Source: Candidatus Melainabacteria bacterium (lineage in GTDB: Bacteria > Cyanobacteriota > Vampirovibrionia > 2-02-FULL-35-15). From it: a DNA stretch of 62,555 bases. Shown piece after piece: positions 32,361 to 40,797 of the stretch. The notes below the pieces were generated by a model that was not told the DNA's origin, did not search any database, and saw nothing but the letters and a program-made list of their open reading frames with translations. Position numbers and translations under genes: made by a program. Position 1 is the stretch's first letter. Each line of letters begins with the position of its first letter. Location of the stretch: assembly GCA_016201905.1 (NCBI GenBank), contig JACQBQ010000019.1, forward strand, positions 1 to 62,555, in the 5' to 3' direction.

Positions 32361-33732
32361 AATACTTTAAACTCCTAGAAATTGTTTCTGAGACTTCATC
32401 TGTACTGATCTTTAATATTTTCCCAATCTCTTTATAACTCATTGGTTTGTCATTCTTGAATCCAAAATGTAGTGAAAGTACATCATATGTAAAAGGGTTA
32501 CTTTTAGCAATACCATCTAGAATTCTATTAAGTCGGTTTAAATTTGCATCAGGCTCTTCTTCTTTCAAGCGTTCTATGTTCTCTCCTTCTTTTAAAGCTA
32601 GAAGAGGATTAGCAATAAGCAAATCTTTAACTCCTTGCCTTGACTGGAAAGTTGCCAAACGTCCTTGAGATTTAGTAGCTAACCTAAAACCATGTCCCTT
32701 AGCTACATATCTTATAGTTTCAGAATTAACAGGAGTTGCGTTAGAAAGCTCTCTTCCCATTTCAGTAGGATATATGGTAAGTTCTGATGGTTCAATTCCA
32801 CACTCTGTAAGCTGCTTAAGCAGATCATCAAAATATTTTCTAACTAACTTTGAGGATGGGGTTTCATGTGCTTTGGTTTCTGCTTCTGATAGACTTGCTA
32901 CTTTTATTTTTCGTCTTTTAGCCTCTCTTGATACAATTTGACGTTCAACAGGAATCTGCTCAGTAGAAAGATCGCTTGCCAGCTCTGTGGGATATACAGT
33001 AGTACCCGGTTCTTTTAAAGGATTTGAATTATCAAAATGCTCTCTAACTAATTTTGAAGCTGGGGTTTCATGTGAAACTAACTGTGAGTCAGTATTTGTA
33101 GCAATTTGAAAACCTCTTTTCCTTGCTTCCCTTCTTACTGTCAGACGCCTTACTGTTACTGAGTCAGTGGATAGTTCTTTTGAAAGTCTTTCAGGATATA
33201 CAGTATGGTTACTTAATTGAATGTTTTCTTTTTTAAGTTTTTCTTCAAGATCATCAAAGTATTTTTTTACTATTTGTGAAGCTTTAGTACTTTTAATATC
33301 AGACATTGATGCGATTTTAAAATCACAACTTCGTGCTATAGCCGATACAGTTTCAGGGACAACATGAATATTTTCATCAGATAAAGTATTAGCTATGTCA
33401 GTCGGATAGATAGTGTACTCACTACTAGGAATTCCTTTTTTTGTAAGCTCTGTTTTTAAATTTTTTATATATTCCTTAACACGAATAGAAGCTGGTGTTT
33501 CCCTTGCCTCATGTACACTTGTAATTTTAAATCCTTCATCATGTGCAATCCTGTAAGCAGTTGAGTAGTTTATTTCACAGCCAAGACTCGATACAATTTC
33601 AGCAGGTTTTAAAACATACTCATCAGGATTAACTTCTGATTTAATTAAGTCAGTTTTTAACTCACGCAAATACTGCCTAAAGCGTCTTGTCTCCGGCTTT
33701 CTGCCTAGTGAAGATGAACTCTGAACTCTCAT
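32341..33732 (-). CDS. Five tandem HTH-like modules with sigma-region-4-like C-terminus
   Basis: A 463-residue protein built from five ~66-residue repeats at about residues 10-75, 79-146, 149-213, 222-282 and 290-354. Each reads roughly (S/T)xAS-x2-V-(R/K)-x-Y/H-(F/I)-x2-L, then YPxE(L/M)-(A/S/G)-x2-LS, then V..ET-(V/I)-x2-AR-x2-GF-(K/R/Q)-(I/L)-A(S/T). The last half of each looks like a helix-turn-helix. Residues ~400-463 (RLNRILDGIAKSNPFTYDVL...YKEIGKILKISTDEVSETISRSL) resemble sigma-70 region 4. I know no named family with this architecture. A DNA-binding regulator that recognises an extended site, possibly working with RNA polymerase, is the simplest inference. Confidence 0.7.
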   Translation of the reverse strand: MRVQSSSSLGRKPETRRFRQYLRELKTDLIKSEVNPDEYVLKPAEIVSSLGCEINYSTAYRIAHDEGFKITSVHEARETPASIRVKEYIKNLKTELTKKGIPSSEYTIYPTDIANTLSDENIHVVPETVSAIARSCDFKIASMSDIKSTKASQIVKKYFDDLEEKLKKENIQLSNHTVYPERLSKELSTDSVTVRRLTVRREARKRGFQIATNTDSQLVSHETPASKLVREHFDNSNPLKEPGTTVYPTELASDLSTEQIPVERQIVSREAKRRKIKVASLSEAETKAHETPSSKLVRKYFDDLLKQLTECGIEPSELTIYPTEMGRELSNATPVNSETIRYVAKGHGFRLATKSQGRLATFQSRQGVKDLLIANPLLALKEGENIERLKEEEPDANLNRLNRILDGIAKSNPFTYDVLSLHFGFKNDKPMSYKEIGKILKISTDEVSETISRSLKYFSEVLK

Positions 33733-33863
33733 ATTTTTAGGTTTTAAAGGTTATGATCCAGCAAATAATTTGCTTGACTAAAAGCTAATTCTTGAAGTAT
33801 TATTTTAACAACAATATCTTTCAGAAAAGTTAAAGCCCTAGCAAAGTCTAGAGAATTAGAATT

Positions 33864-34805
33864 ATGTCTATAGTTATAATAAATGACACAGTACAAGCCA
33901 ATATAAGCCCATTGCTTGAAATACTTGCTAAAAGATACGGCAGAACCAAATTATACAGTGAGGTTATTCCAGAGTTAGAACAAGGCAAAATAGAGTTAGA
34001 ACCTGGTGACTATTTAGCATGTGCTACTGCTCGTGGACTTCAAAATGCTAATTTAGGAATTATTCAACTGCAACGATTTTTAGTCGAGTACTTATCACAA
34101 TCAATAGATGCAGAATTAATTTATAATGGTTTGACTTTACCAAAAGCACTTCAAGCAGGTGAAGAGCTTGCTGGAGTTGGGGTGGATGACAGCTATAACT
34201 TTGAAAGACCGGGCGATACAAAAACTGTAGAATCAGAAAACTTAAACATAATTTTCCCATCAAGTGATATAAGCCCTATAGATAAGTACGATAAAAATTT
34301 GGTTAGTCTTTCTGGTTTTAATCCTGAGTCATCCGGTGGAGGAAGGCTTGAAATTACTCACATTGGCGGATTTGAAAAAGAAAGAGTAATAAAAATACCA
34401 ACTCATCTTGAGACAGAAGAAGGAGTTTATGAACCTGCTATTTTGTTTTGTACTGTTAAGTTTCCAAAAGCTCCAAAACAAAAGCTAGTAGAGATTTCAA
34501 CCACCATTGATGAAGACAGCTCATCAATTATAGACATTGGCAAACTGGGTCTACATGTACCACACGGTGATACAACTTTTACAATAAGAATAAAATTTGA
34601 TCAGGCTGGTATTAGTTGTTATTCACTTCGCCCAAGATCAATTAATGGATTACTAATCGATCCTCAGGAATCCGGGAAAAATCTTGAAGTAAGACTAGCT
34701 TATAAAACTACTGAAAAAACAAAAACAATATTGACTCACATTTATAATCAAAAAGACGAAGTTGTACCAGTGAAACTAACAGTAAATATTAAGCAGTCAA
34801 AATAA
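33864..34805 (+). CDS. Hypothetical protein (313 aa)
   Basis: A 313-residue soluble-looking protein, beta-rich in its second half (RLEITHIGGFEKERVIKI, LHVPHGDTTFTIRIKFDQAG). No signal peptide, membrane segment or recognised motif. It is divergent from the five-module gene (start-to-start ~130 bp), so the two may share a regulatory region. The ATG sits close to an AGAATT with no clear Shine-Dalgarno. Confidence 0.6.
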   Translation: MSIVIINDTVQANISPLLEILAKRYGRTKLYSEVIPELEQGKIELEPGDYLACATARGLQNANLGIIQLQRFLVEYLSQSIDAELIYNGLTLPKALQAGEELAGVGVDDSYNFERPGDTKTVESENLNIIFPSSDISPIDKYDKNLVSLSGFNPESSGGGRLEITHIGGFEKERVIKIPTHLETEEGVYEPAILFCTVKFPKAPKQKLVEISTTIDEDSSSIIDIGKLGLHVPHGDTTFTIRIKFDQAGISCYSLRPRSINGLLIDPQESGKNLEVRLAYKTTEKTKTILTHIYNQKDEVVPVKLTVNIKQSK

Positions 34806-34824
34806 GTAATCCTGAAAAAGCTTT

Positions 34825-35031
34825 TTATTCTTCCTGATCTTCTACTAACTCATAAAGTTCACTTGCAATATCTTCTAAAGCACTCAATATATCATCATCG
34901 TTTTGTGCTTCAATTGAATCCATTCCATCACTAATTGCCATTAGTGCCCGGCCAACAGCTGCTTTTAATTCGCCAGATTCCAGTGACCAGTCTGATGCTA
35001 TATCTATTAAGTTTGATTTATTTAATCCCAT
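34825..35031 (-). CDS. Small acidic protein (68 aa)
   Basis: A 68-residue very acidic helical protein (NDDDILSALEDIASELYELVEDQEE at the end, written in part). No family recognised. It follows gcvPA by 15 bp on the same strand and is likely co-transcribed. The position is where gcvPB would be expected, but it bears no resemblance to it. Confidence 0.55.
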   Translation of the reverse strand: MGLNKSNLIDIASDWSLESGELKAAVGRALMAISDGMDSIEAQNDDDILSALEDIASELYELVEDQEE

Positions 35032-35046
35032 GAAGAAAGGCCCCCA

Positions 35047-36489
35047 TTATGAAAATATTTTCTTTATACTATCGACAAAACAATTTATTTGCTCCATATT
35101 ATTCATTTCAGTTACCGCAATAAGTACCTGATTTGTTTTATATCCATCAATTCCATTTAAGTCAAGCCCCGGTAGTATATTTATATCTAAAAGCTTAGAT
35201 ATAAACTCTGAAGCACTGATTGGTATTTCTAATACAAACTCACTGAAGAATGGGGTACTAAATGCAAGAGAGCATTTTTTACCGCCTTTAAAGCTAATCT
35301 TTTCAAGCTCCTTAGCCAGGTAATGAGCCCTGTTTAAAGAAATCTCAGCTATGCCTTTAAGACCATAAGGACCCATATATGTTAAATAAACTAAGACTGC
35401 CAGGGCATTAAGCGACTGATTAGTGCAGATATTACTTGTAGCATGTTCACGCCTAATATGTTGCTCCCTTGTCTGAAGAGTCAGTGTAAAGGCTCTCTTA
35501 CCTTCTATATCCTTAGTAAGTCCAACTATCCTTCCAGGAAGCTGCCTAGTGAAATCTTTTAAACAACTAATAAACCCTACATGAGGTCCACCATAATTTG
35601 GGAAGTTACCCAGTGACTGCCCATCACCTATTGCTATATCAATTCCTAAGTCCTTAGGAGATTTTAGAATGGAAAGATTTATTAAATCAACTGATGATAT
35701 AAGTAATGCTCCGCTTTTATGAATAATCTCAGCAATTTCAAACACTGGTTCAATACAGCCTGCAAAGTTTGGATATGAAATAACTAGACATGCAGTTTGA
35801 TCATCAATTAATTTTTTAAGTTGATTTAAGTCAACAACTCCATTTTTAAAATCAACAAACACAAGCTCTAAATTAGCTCCCCATGCATATGTTTTACAAA
35901 CTGCAATGGCTTCGGGATTAATATTTTTTGCAAGAAGAATCTTTTTCTTTTTTGTAATTCTGCAAGCCATTAAAGCAGCTTCTATTACTGCTGTTGCACC
36001 ATCGTAGACTGATGCATTTGCAGCATCCATTCCAGTTAAGTTACAAATAAGCGTTTGAAATTCATAGATTGCCTGCAGTGTTCCCTGGCTGACCTCTGGC
36101 TGGTAGGGAGTGTATGCTGTATAAAAATCACCTTTTGAAATCACTTCCCCGACAACACTTGGTATAAACCTGTGGTATACACCACCACCACAAAAAGAAA
36201 TTTGTTTGTTTAAAGAAATATTTTTACTGGAAAGTTTTAAAAACTCTTCAATGATTTCTATTTCTGATTTTCCTCTTGGAATATTTAGTTCAAAATTTCT
36301 CAATTCTTTTGGAACACTTTTTAACAAATCATCTACTGATTTGACACCAAGAAAATCAAGAATTTCTTTGCGATCCTGGTTTGTATGAGGTAAGTACGGT
36401 ATTGGTCTTATTGGAATTTTTGAGTTTGGATCCTGGTTTTGATCTTTTTGATCCTTATAATCTTTAGGGTTTTTCACTATTGTTTCCAT
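35047..36489 (-). CDS. gcvPA: Glycine dehydrogenase (decarboxylating) subunit 1
   Basis: A 480-residue PLP-type fold I protein of the GcvPA family. Recognisable segments: YLPHTNQDRKEILDFLGV at the N-terminus, the FCGGGVYHRFIPSVV block, YTAYTPYQPEVSQGTLQAIYEFQT, and SLGNFPNYGGPHVGFISC. It forms the P-protein of the glycine cleavage system together with GcvPB, which carries the PLP lysine; gcvPB is not next to it. The ATG has no Shine-Dalgarno, and a TATAAT lies 8 bases upstream. Confidence 0.94.
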   Translation of the reverse strand: METIVKNPKDYKDQKDQNQDPNSKIPIRPIPYLPHTNQDRKEILDFLGVKSVDDLLKSVPKELRNFELNIPRGKSEIEIIEEFLKLSSKNISLNKQISFCGGGVYHRFIPSVVGEVISKGDFYTAYTPYQPEVSQGTLQAIYEFQTLICNLTGMDAANASVYDGATAVIEAALMACRITKKKKILLAKNINPEAIAVCKTYAWGANLELVFVDFKNGVVDLNQLKKLIDDQTACLVISYPNFAGCIEPVFEIAEIIHKSGALLISSVDLINLSILKSPKDLGIDIAIGDGQSLGNFPNYGGPHVGFISCLKDFTRQLPGRIVGLTKDIEGKRAFTLTLQTREQHIRREHATSNICTNQSLNALAVLVYLTYMGPYGLKGIAEISLNRAHYLAKELEKISFKGGKKCSLAFSTPFFSEFVLEIPISASEFISKLLDINILPGLDLNGIDGYKTNQVLIAVTEMNNMEQINCFVDSIKKIFS

Positions 36490-36521
36490 TGGCTTTTATT
36501 ATATGAAGCTATACTATAGCT
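36487..36521 (-). promoter_or_regulatory. Leaderless-type promoter with palindrome at gcvPA
   Basis: On the minus strand a TATAAT (complement of 36498-36503) lies 8 bases before the gcvPA ATG (36487-36489). Just upstream, AGCTATACTATAGCT (36507-36521) is a perfect 15-bp palindrome placed where a repressor would overlap the promoter spacer. Confidence 0.5.
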
Positions 36522-36570
36522 CAAAACAAGTGAATCGTGAATATTGTATCTACTTTTTGTGAATAACAAT

Positions 36571-38130
36571 TTATTGTTTGCTTTTTAGTGGAACACCTAA
36601 AGTTGTAATATAAAGAACTGCTTCATTTTCTGGTATTCCAAGCACTTCATTAACCTGATCATCAAAGAAACCTCCTATTCCACTTACTCCTAAATCTAAA
36701 TTAATTGCAGCTACATTTATTCTCTGTCCAAGATGTCCTGAGTCCATGTGCAGATAACGATAAGCTCTTTCTCCATATTTAAAAACTGCTTTTGAAAGAC
36801 TTGAGGTGTGAAATATTACTGCACTTGCTTTATGCCCTAGTTCCTGGCCTAAACAAAGGTAATAAATCTCATCTCGGAAATTTTTAAACCTGACCTGTCT
36901 TAAATATGGACCCTCTTTTGAATAATAATAACAACCTTCTTCAAGCCCGTTAACACTATTTACAGCAACAAATGTCTGAAGCAATGAAAGATCAAAATAA
37001 ACAGGTCTTGGATCTAGTCCATCATCTGCAAACAGTTCAGGGTGATATGCAAATTCTAAAATTGCTCCGAGTTCTTCTTTTGTTATAGACTCGCCAGAAA
37101 AAGCTCTTGTAGAACGGCGCCTGATAATATCCGAGTAAAGAGTTTCTTTCCATTTAAAATCTTTTGCTTTTTTATTAAACTGTAGTTTAGAAGAAAACTT
37201 AAATTTTTCTTCTACATTTTCAATACTAATGTTAGGTACAGTTACATATTTATCAATTCTTGATCTTTGGTGAAGCTGGATTAACCTGTTTCCTTCAGGT
37301 GTTTTTATATTTTGATTGTCAAGTTTTGAAGGCAGAGCACTTGGAAAGTTAAAATCGGTTTCAATGTTTTTATTTATTAAAGGAATTACAGCTAATGCCT
37401 GCTCTTCTTCTTCATCTAAAAGTAATATTTCATTTATAAGCTTGTCATTAAACCCACCTATTAATATGGGTTTAAAATCACATGTAGAGCTAACAAGATC
37501 TAAATTCCCAATTATATGTCCTGTATCAAGACAAATCCTTCTATAAGCTCTATCCTGATACCTCCACGAACTTCTATAAAAAACACCAGTCAAAACTAAA
37601 ATAAGTAGCGGTAAGGTAACCTTACCGCTACTTATATCACAAGCAGGATGATTAAATGTGGCATGAGCAAACTTTTCTTTTAGATCGCCTTTGTAAACCT
37701 GAGCAAGGGCTTGTTTATAAACCTGATAATTATAAATCCCGTCTTCAAGTCCCACATAATCTTTTGTACAAATATAAATCTCAGTAGGATAAAGTCCACC
37801 TGCTGAAGGACTAGAGCGCATATAAAATGGTTTATCCAGATATGGAATGACTGCTGTTACTCCATTTGAAAAATATAAAAGCTTGGATAAAGCAGCAAGT
37901 GATTTTTCACAAGGAGTAAAATCTTTTGGATTTTTTATGCCAATATCAGAAAAGGGATTCCTATCCAGCGGCAAAAGGTAAGAGAGATCAATTATTTTTT
38001 TATTTGGATATTCTTTAAATGGTGCTGGCTGTTTATCTAAATCCAGCCTGTGTTGGCTTGATGCTATGCCTTCTGGGGTATATTTGGTAAGGTCGTGATA
38101 GTATTCAGCATAAGACTCATAAGTAGACAT
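36571..38130 (-). CDS. SagB/ThcOx-type nitroreductase-fold protein, tandem domains
   Basis: 519 residues from the ATG at 38130 (MSTYESYAEYYH); a TTG five codons earlier is less likely. Two consecutive nitroreductase-fold halves are visible: the first with SPSAGGLYPTEIYI and YQDRAYRRICLDTGHIIGNL, the second with YGERAYRYLHMDSGHLGQRINVAA and GIGGFFDDQVNEVLGIP. SagB-type enzymes are FMN-dependent dehydrogenases that oxidise azolines in modified peptides, but many family members lie outside such clusters. No precursor peptide or cyclodehydratase gene is nearby. A perfect 35-bp palindrome lies inside the first half (37601-37635). Confidence 0.82.
   Translation of the reverse strand: MSTYESYAEYYHDLTKYTPEGIASSQHRLDLDKQPAPFKEYPNKKIIDLSYLLPLDRNPFSDIGIKNPKDFTPCEKSLAALSKLLYFSNGVTAVIPYLDKPFYMRSSPSAGGLYPTEIYICTKDYVGLEDGIYNYQVYKQALAQVYKGDLKEKFAHATFNHPACDISSGKVTLPLLILVLTGVFYRSSWRYQDRAYRRICLDTGHIIGNLDLVSSTCDFKPILIGGFNDKLINEILLLDEEEEQALAVIPLINKNIETDFNFPSALPSKLDNQNIKTPEGNRLIQLHQRSRIDKYVTVPNISIENVEEKFKFSSKLQFNKKAKDFKWKETLYSDIIRRRSTRAFSGESITKEELGAILEFAYHPELFADDGLDPRPVYFDLSLLQTFVAVNSVNGLEEGCYYYSKEGPYLRQVRFKNFRDEIYYLCLGQELGHKASAVIFHTSSLSKAVFKYGERAYRYLHMDSGHLGQRINVAAINLDLGVSGIGGFFDDQVNEVLGIPENEAVLYITTLGVPLKSKQ
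37601..37635. repeat. 35-bp perfect palindrome inside coding sequence
   Basis: Left arm ATAAGTAGCGGTAAGGT (37601-37617), one central base, and its exact complement on the right (37619-37635). It falls in codons for SSGKVTLPLL of the SagB-like protein. Confidence 0.95.
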
Positions 38131-38191
38131 AAGAATATTATACAAATTTTCATGAAAGAAATAAGAGACTCTAACTTAACTAGCAGCTATA

Positions 38192-38219
38192 GGATTTGCG
38201 TGGTTTATCCACCAAATCC
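38192..38219. terminator. Hairpin between sagB-like gene and pyrB
   Basis: GGATTTG (38192-38198) and CAAATCC (38113-equivalent right arm at 38213-38219) form the outer stem, and GTGG/CCAC the inner stem, with a one-base bulge and a TTTAT loop. It lies between the pyrB stop and the start of the next gene on the same strand. It has no T-run, so termination is uncertain. Confidence 0.4.
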
Positions 38220-38247
38220 GATCCTGTGGAACAAAAGATAGCAAGGA

Positions 38248-38268
38248 AGCCTCAGCTTGTCTGAGGCT
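38248..38268 (-). terminator. Hairpin at the end of pyrB
   Basis: AGCCTCAG (38248-38255) and CTGAGGCT (38261-38268) with a 5-base loop. The arms include the last codons and stop of pyrB. The minus-strand side is followed by T-containing but not T-rich sequence, so it is a weak intrinsic terminator at best. Confidence 0.4.
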
Positions 38269-39289
38269 TTATAAAAGATGCAAATATAAGCAGATATAAA
38301 AGTGCCATCCGGACTGCAACACCATTAGAAACCTGCCTATTAATCAATGAATACTTTGGATCATCAGCCAGATTAGAGGTAATTTCAACACCACGATTCA
38401 TTGGTCCCGGGTGTAAGACTTTAACATCTTTTTTAGCCAGCTTAATCTTTTCATGATCCAAGCCAAACAATCTGTGATATTCATCTAAAGAAGGAATTAA
38501 TCCTTTGTTTTGTCTTTCCATCTGCAGCCTGAGAACCATTACTATATCTGCATTAGAAATTGCATCTTTTAGACTCCAGTGAACATTTACACCATAGTCA
38601 ACAAACGACTTTGGAAGCAGTGTAGGTGGTCCACAAAGATGAATGTCCAAGCCAAGTTTTTGCAAAAGCCAGATATTTGATCTAGCTACCCTGCTGTGTA
38701 AAATATCTCCAACAATTGCAATTTTCTTTTTTTCAAGACTTCCAAAAGCTTCTTTCATAGTGTAAAGATCAAGAAGTGCCTGTGTAGGATGTTCATTTGA
38801 GCCATCCCCAGCATTAATCAGCGAAATACTGTTAGGCAAGAACTCAGCAAGCTGAAAAGGAATACCTGAATGCGGATGCCTTATTATTACTGCATCTGCA
38901 CCCATCTGGAGCAGAGACTGTGCAGTATCCTGAAGAGTCTCTCCTTTTTTAATAGAAGATGTGGAAACAGAAAAGTTTGTTATGTCAGCTGATAAATATT
39001 TTCCAGCTAGCTCAAAACTTGATCTTGTTCTTGTGCTGTTTTCATAAAATAAATTAATTATTACTTTCCCGCGCAAAGCAGGTACTTTCTTAACAGCCCT
39101 TGTAGGGATTTCTGAAAAAGATTTTGCAGTATCTAAAATTAGATCAATTTCTTCTTCTAATAAGTCCCTGGTGGTTAATAAATTTTTTCTTGACCAATTA
39201 AAATCTTTTCTCTTTAATATTTCAAAATCAATATCTTCTGGTTGAGTAATGTTTTCTGTAAAAAGTTTATTTTCTTTTTGAGTTTTCAT
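38252..39289 (-). CDS. pyrB: Aspartate carbamoyltransferase catalytic subunit
   Basis: A 345-residue ATCase, catalysing carbamoyl phosphate + aspartate to carbamoyl aspartate in pyrimidine synthesis. Signature residues: the carbamoyl phosphate site ENSTRTRSSFELAGK, the HPTQALLDLYT segment, and HPGPMNRGVEI at the aspartate site. It is longer than the typical ~305-310 residues because of an N-terminal extension of about 30 and a short tail. AAGGA lies before the ATG. pyrK is elsewhere in the window; other pyr genes are not seen. Confidence 0.95.
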   Translation of the reverse strand: MKTQKENKLFTENITQPEDIDFEILKRKDFNWSRKNLLTTRDLLEEEIDLILDTAKSFSEIPTRAVKKVPALRGKVIINLFYENSTRTRSSFELAGKYLSADITNFSVSTSSIKKGETLQDTAQSLLQMGADAVIIRHPHSGIPFQLAEFLPNSISLINAGDGSNEHPTQALLDLYTMKEAFGSLEKKKIAIVGDILHSRVARSNIWLLQKLGLDIHLCGPPTLLPKSFVDYGVNVHWSLKDAISNADIVMVLRLQMERQNKGLIPSLDEYHRLFGLDHEKIKLAKKDVKVLHPGPMNRGVEITSNLADDPKYSLINRQVSNGVAVRMALLYLLIFASFIKPQTS

Positions 39290-39346
39290 TTATTTCCTTT
39301 TTAGCCTCACAGGACTAAATTAAAGGTTAAAAGTATTATACCCGAT

Positions 39347-40525
39347 TTATGTTTCAGCTACGCTTAGACTCCTTACTTCAGGGGATTTAATTTTCCCAAG
39401 ATATCCTTGTAACCATGGATTATTTAAACACCATGCAGCAATAGTTGGATTAAGTCTTTCACATATACCTTCAAGTTTAAACACCTTATCTGAAACATCA
39501 TTAAGCCCGAAAAGCTCAAGTGAGGCTGATAACCAAGATAATGCTGGCAACGAGTAATAGAAAGCTTCTCCGCAATGTTTTTGAGTTTTATATAAAGCAG
39601 GATTTTGATCTTTCACTACCTCCAAGTCACCACCTTTTTCTTCTCTGGTTTTCATGATTCCAAATCTTGCAGCCCAGGTACCATAGGAAAACTTTTCAAG
39701 AAAACGAACGAACTTTTCCAGCCCTTCACTCATAAGGTTTAACCCAAACAGTTTTAATGTAGCTAATGTTCTTGTAAAAATATTCGGAAGGAATAATGCA
39801 GTGTCAACATATTCAGTCATTGCTTTTACACCATCTTTCCTTTTATCAACTTCATAAAGCTGGTCAGGGTTTAGTGTCCTTTTCATACAAACTGCTGCAT
39901 TCATTGATGCAAATATTTGGTTTTGGTTAAACATTCCTGTTTTATAGACTTCTACAGATTTATCAAAAAGGTCATCATTGCCAGTTAGAGCTCCCCCTAA
40001 CATACCAAATGCCCCACCTCCATAAATGGCACTAACAACTGAACCCATTCCTACTCTAAAATGTTCATTTGCATTATAGAGTTTTTTCCAGAAACCTGAA
40101 ATTTTGTTTGTGGCTTTTTCATCTAACTGATCTCGATTTTCTTTCCAGGGTCTGTAGCATGAATAAATAATTGACCAGCAGGCTCCATAGAAACCACGTG
40201 CAATTTTATTCCACCTTTCATTAAATAGACCAATGACTTGTAATAGGGGATATATAGGCCAAATTGACTTTGTCAAATCACGAAGGTTAAAAAAGTTGTG
40301 TTTTAATTGATATTGATCTTTTTCATCTTCTCCTTCAACATAACCATTTACCCACTTACAAAATTTATTAAATTCTGGATGAACCAAACCACCTTTAGTT
40401 CTTTTTGGTTCTTGTATAACAACTGTTTTTTTTCTACTATCAACAAGTACAGGATTATGCAAAGCCCCGTTGCGTATTTTGCTACAAGCTTGAGAAGAAA
40501 GATTTACCCCATTAGCAGTTTGCAT
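39347..40525 (-). CDS. Hypothetical protein (392 aa)
   Basis: A 392-residue protein without a signal peptide or clear family. A possible membrane-interacting segment is at ~165-185 (MGSVVSAIYGGGAFGMLGGAL), with an otherwise helical, aromatic-rich sequence (FYGACWSIIYSCYRPWKEN). The N-terminus (MQTANGVNLSSQA) is polar, as in several unplaced proteins of this genome. No operon partner: pyrB starts 58 bp downstream of its stop on the same strand and has its own Shine-Dalgarno. Confidence 0.6.
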   Translation of the reverse strand: MQTANGVNLSSQACSKIRNGALHNPVLVDSRKKTVVIQEPKRTKGGLVHPEFNKFCKWVNGYVEGEDEKDQYQLKHNFFNLRDLTKSIWPIYPLLQVIGLFNERWNKIARGFYGACWSIIYSCYRPWKENRDQLDEKATNKISGFWKKLYNANEHFRVGMGSVVSAIYGGGAFGMLGGALTGNDDLFDKSVEVYKTGMFNQNQIFASMNAAVCMKRTLNPDQLYEVDKRKDGVKAMTEYVDTALFLPNIFTRTLATLKLFGLNLMSEGLEKFVRFLEKFSYGTWAARFGIMKTREEKGGDLEVVKDQNPALYKTQKHCGEAFYYSLPALSWLSASLELFGLNDVSDKVFKLEGICERLNPTIAAWCLNNPWLQGYLGKIKSPEVRSLSVAET

Positions 40526-40797
40526 AAAAACATCTCTTAATTAAAATTGATCTTAAATTAATTTCCTGAACTAAAAAGCTCTAGTTCCTTTTGCCTATAA
40601 TTAGTAATAATTATTGTGTATATAAAGGTATAACAAAATATATTTATAAATAAATAATAATTAAGGTTTTCTTCAGAATTAGTCTTAGAATCCCTTCAAA
40701 ATTGATTACTTACGGTATATAAGCCGTAGGTCCATATTAAGAAGTGTATCGTCATTTAAATAGGACAAGTAAAACTAAATTAAAAAAGAAAAAATAA

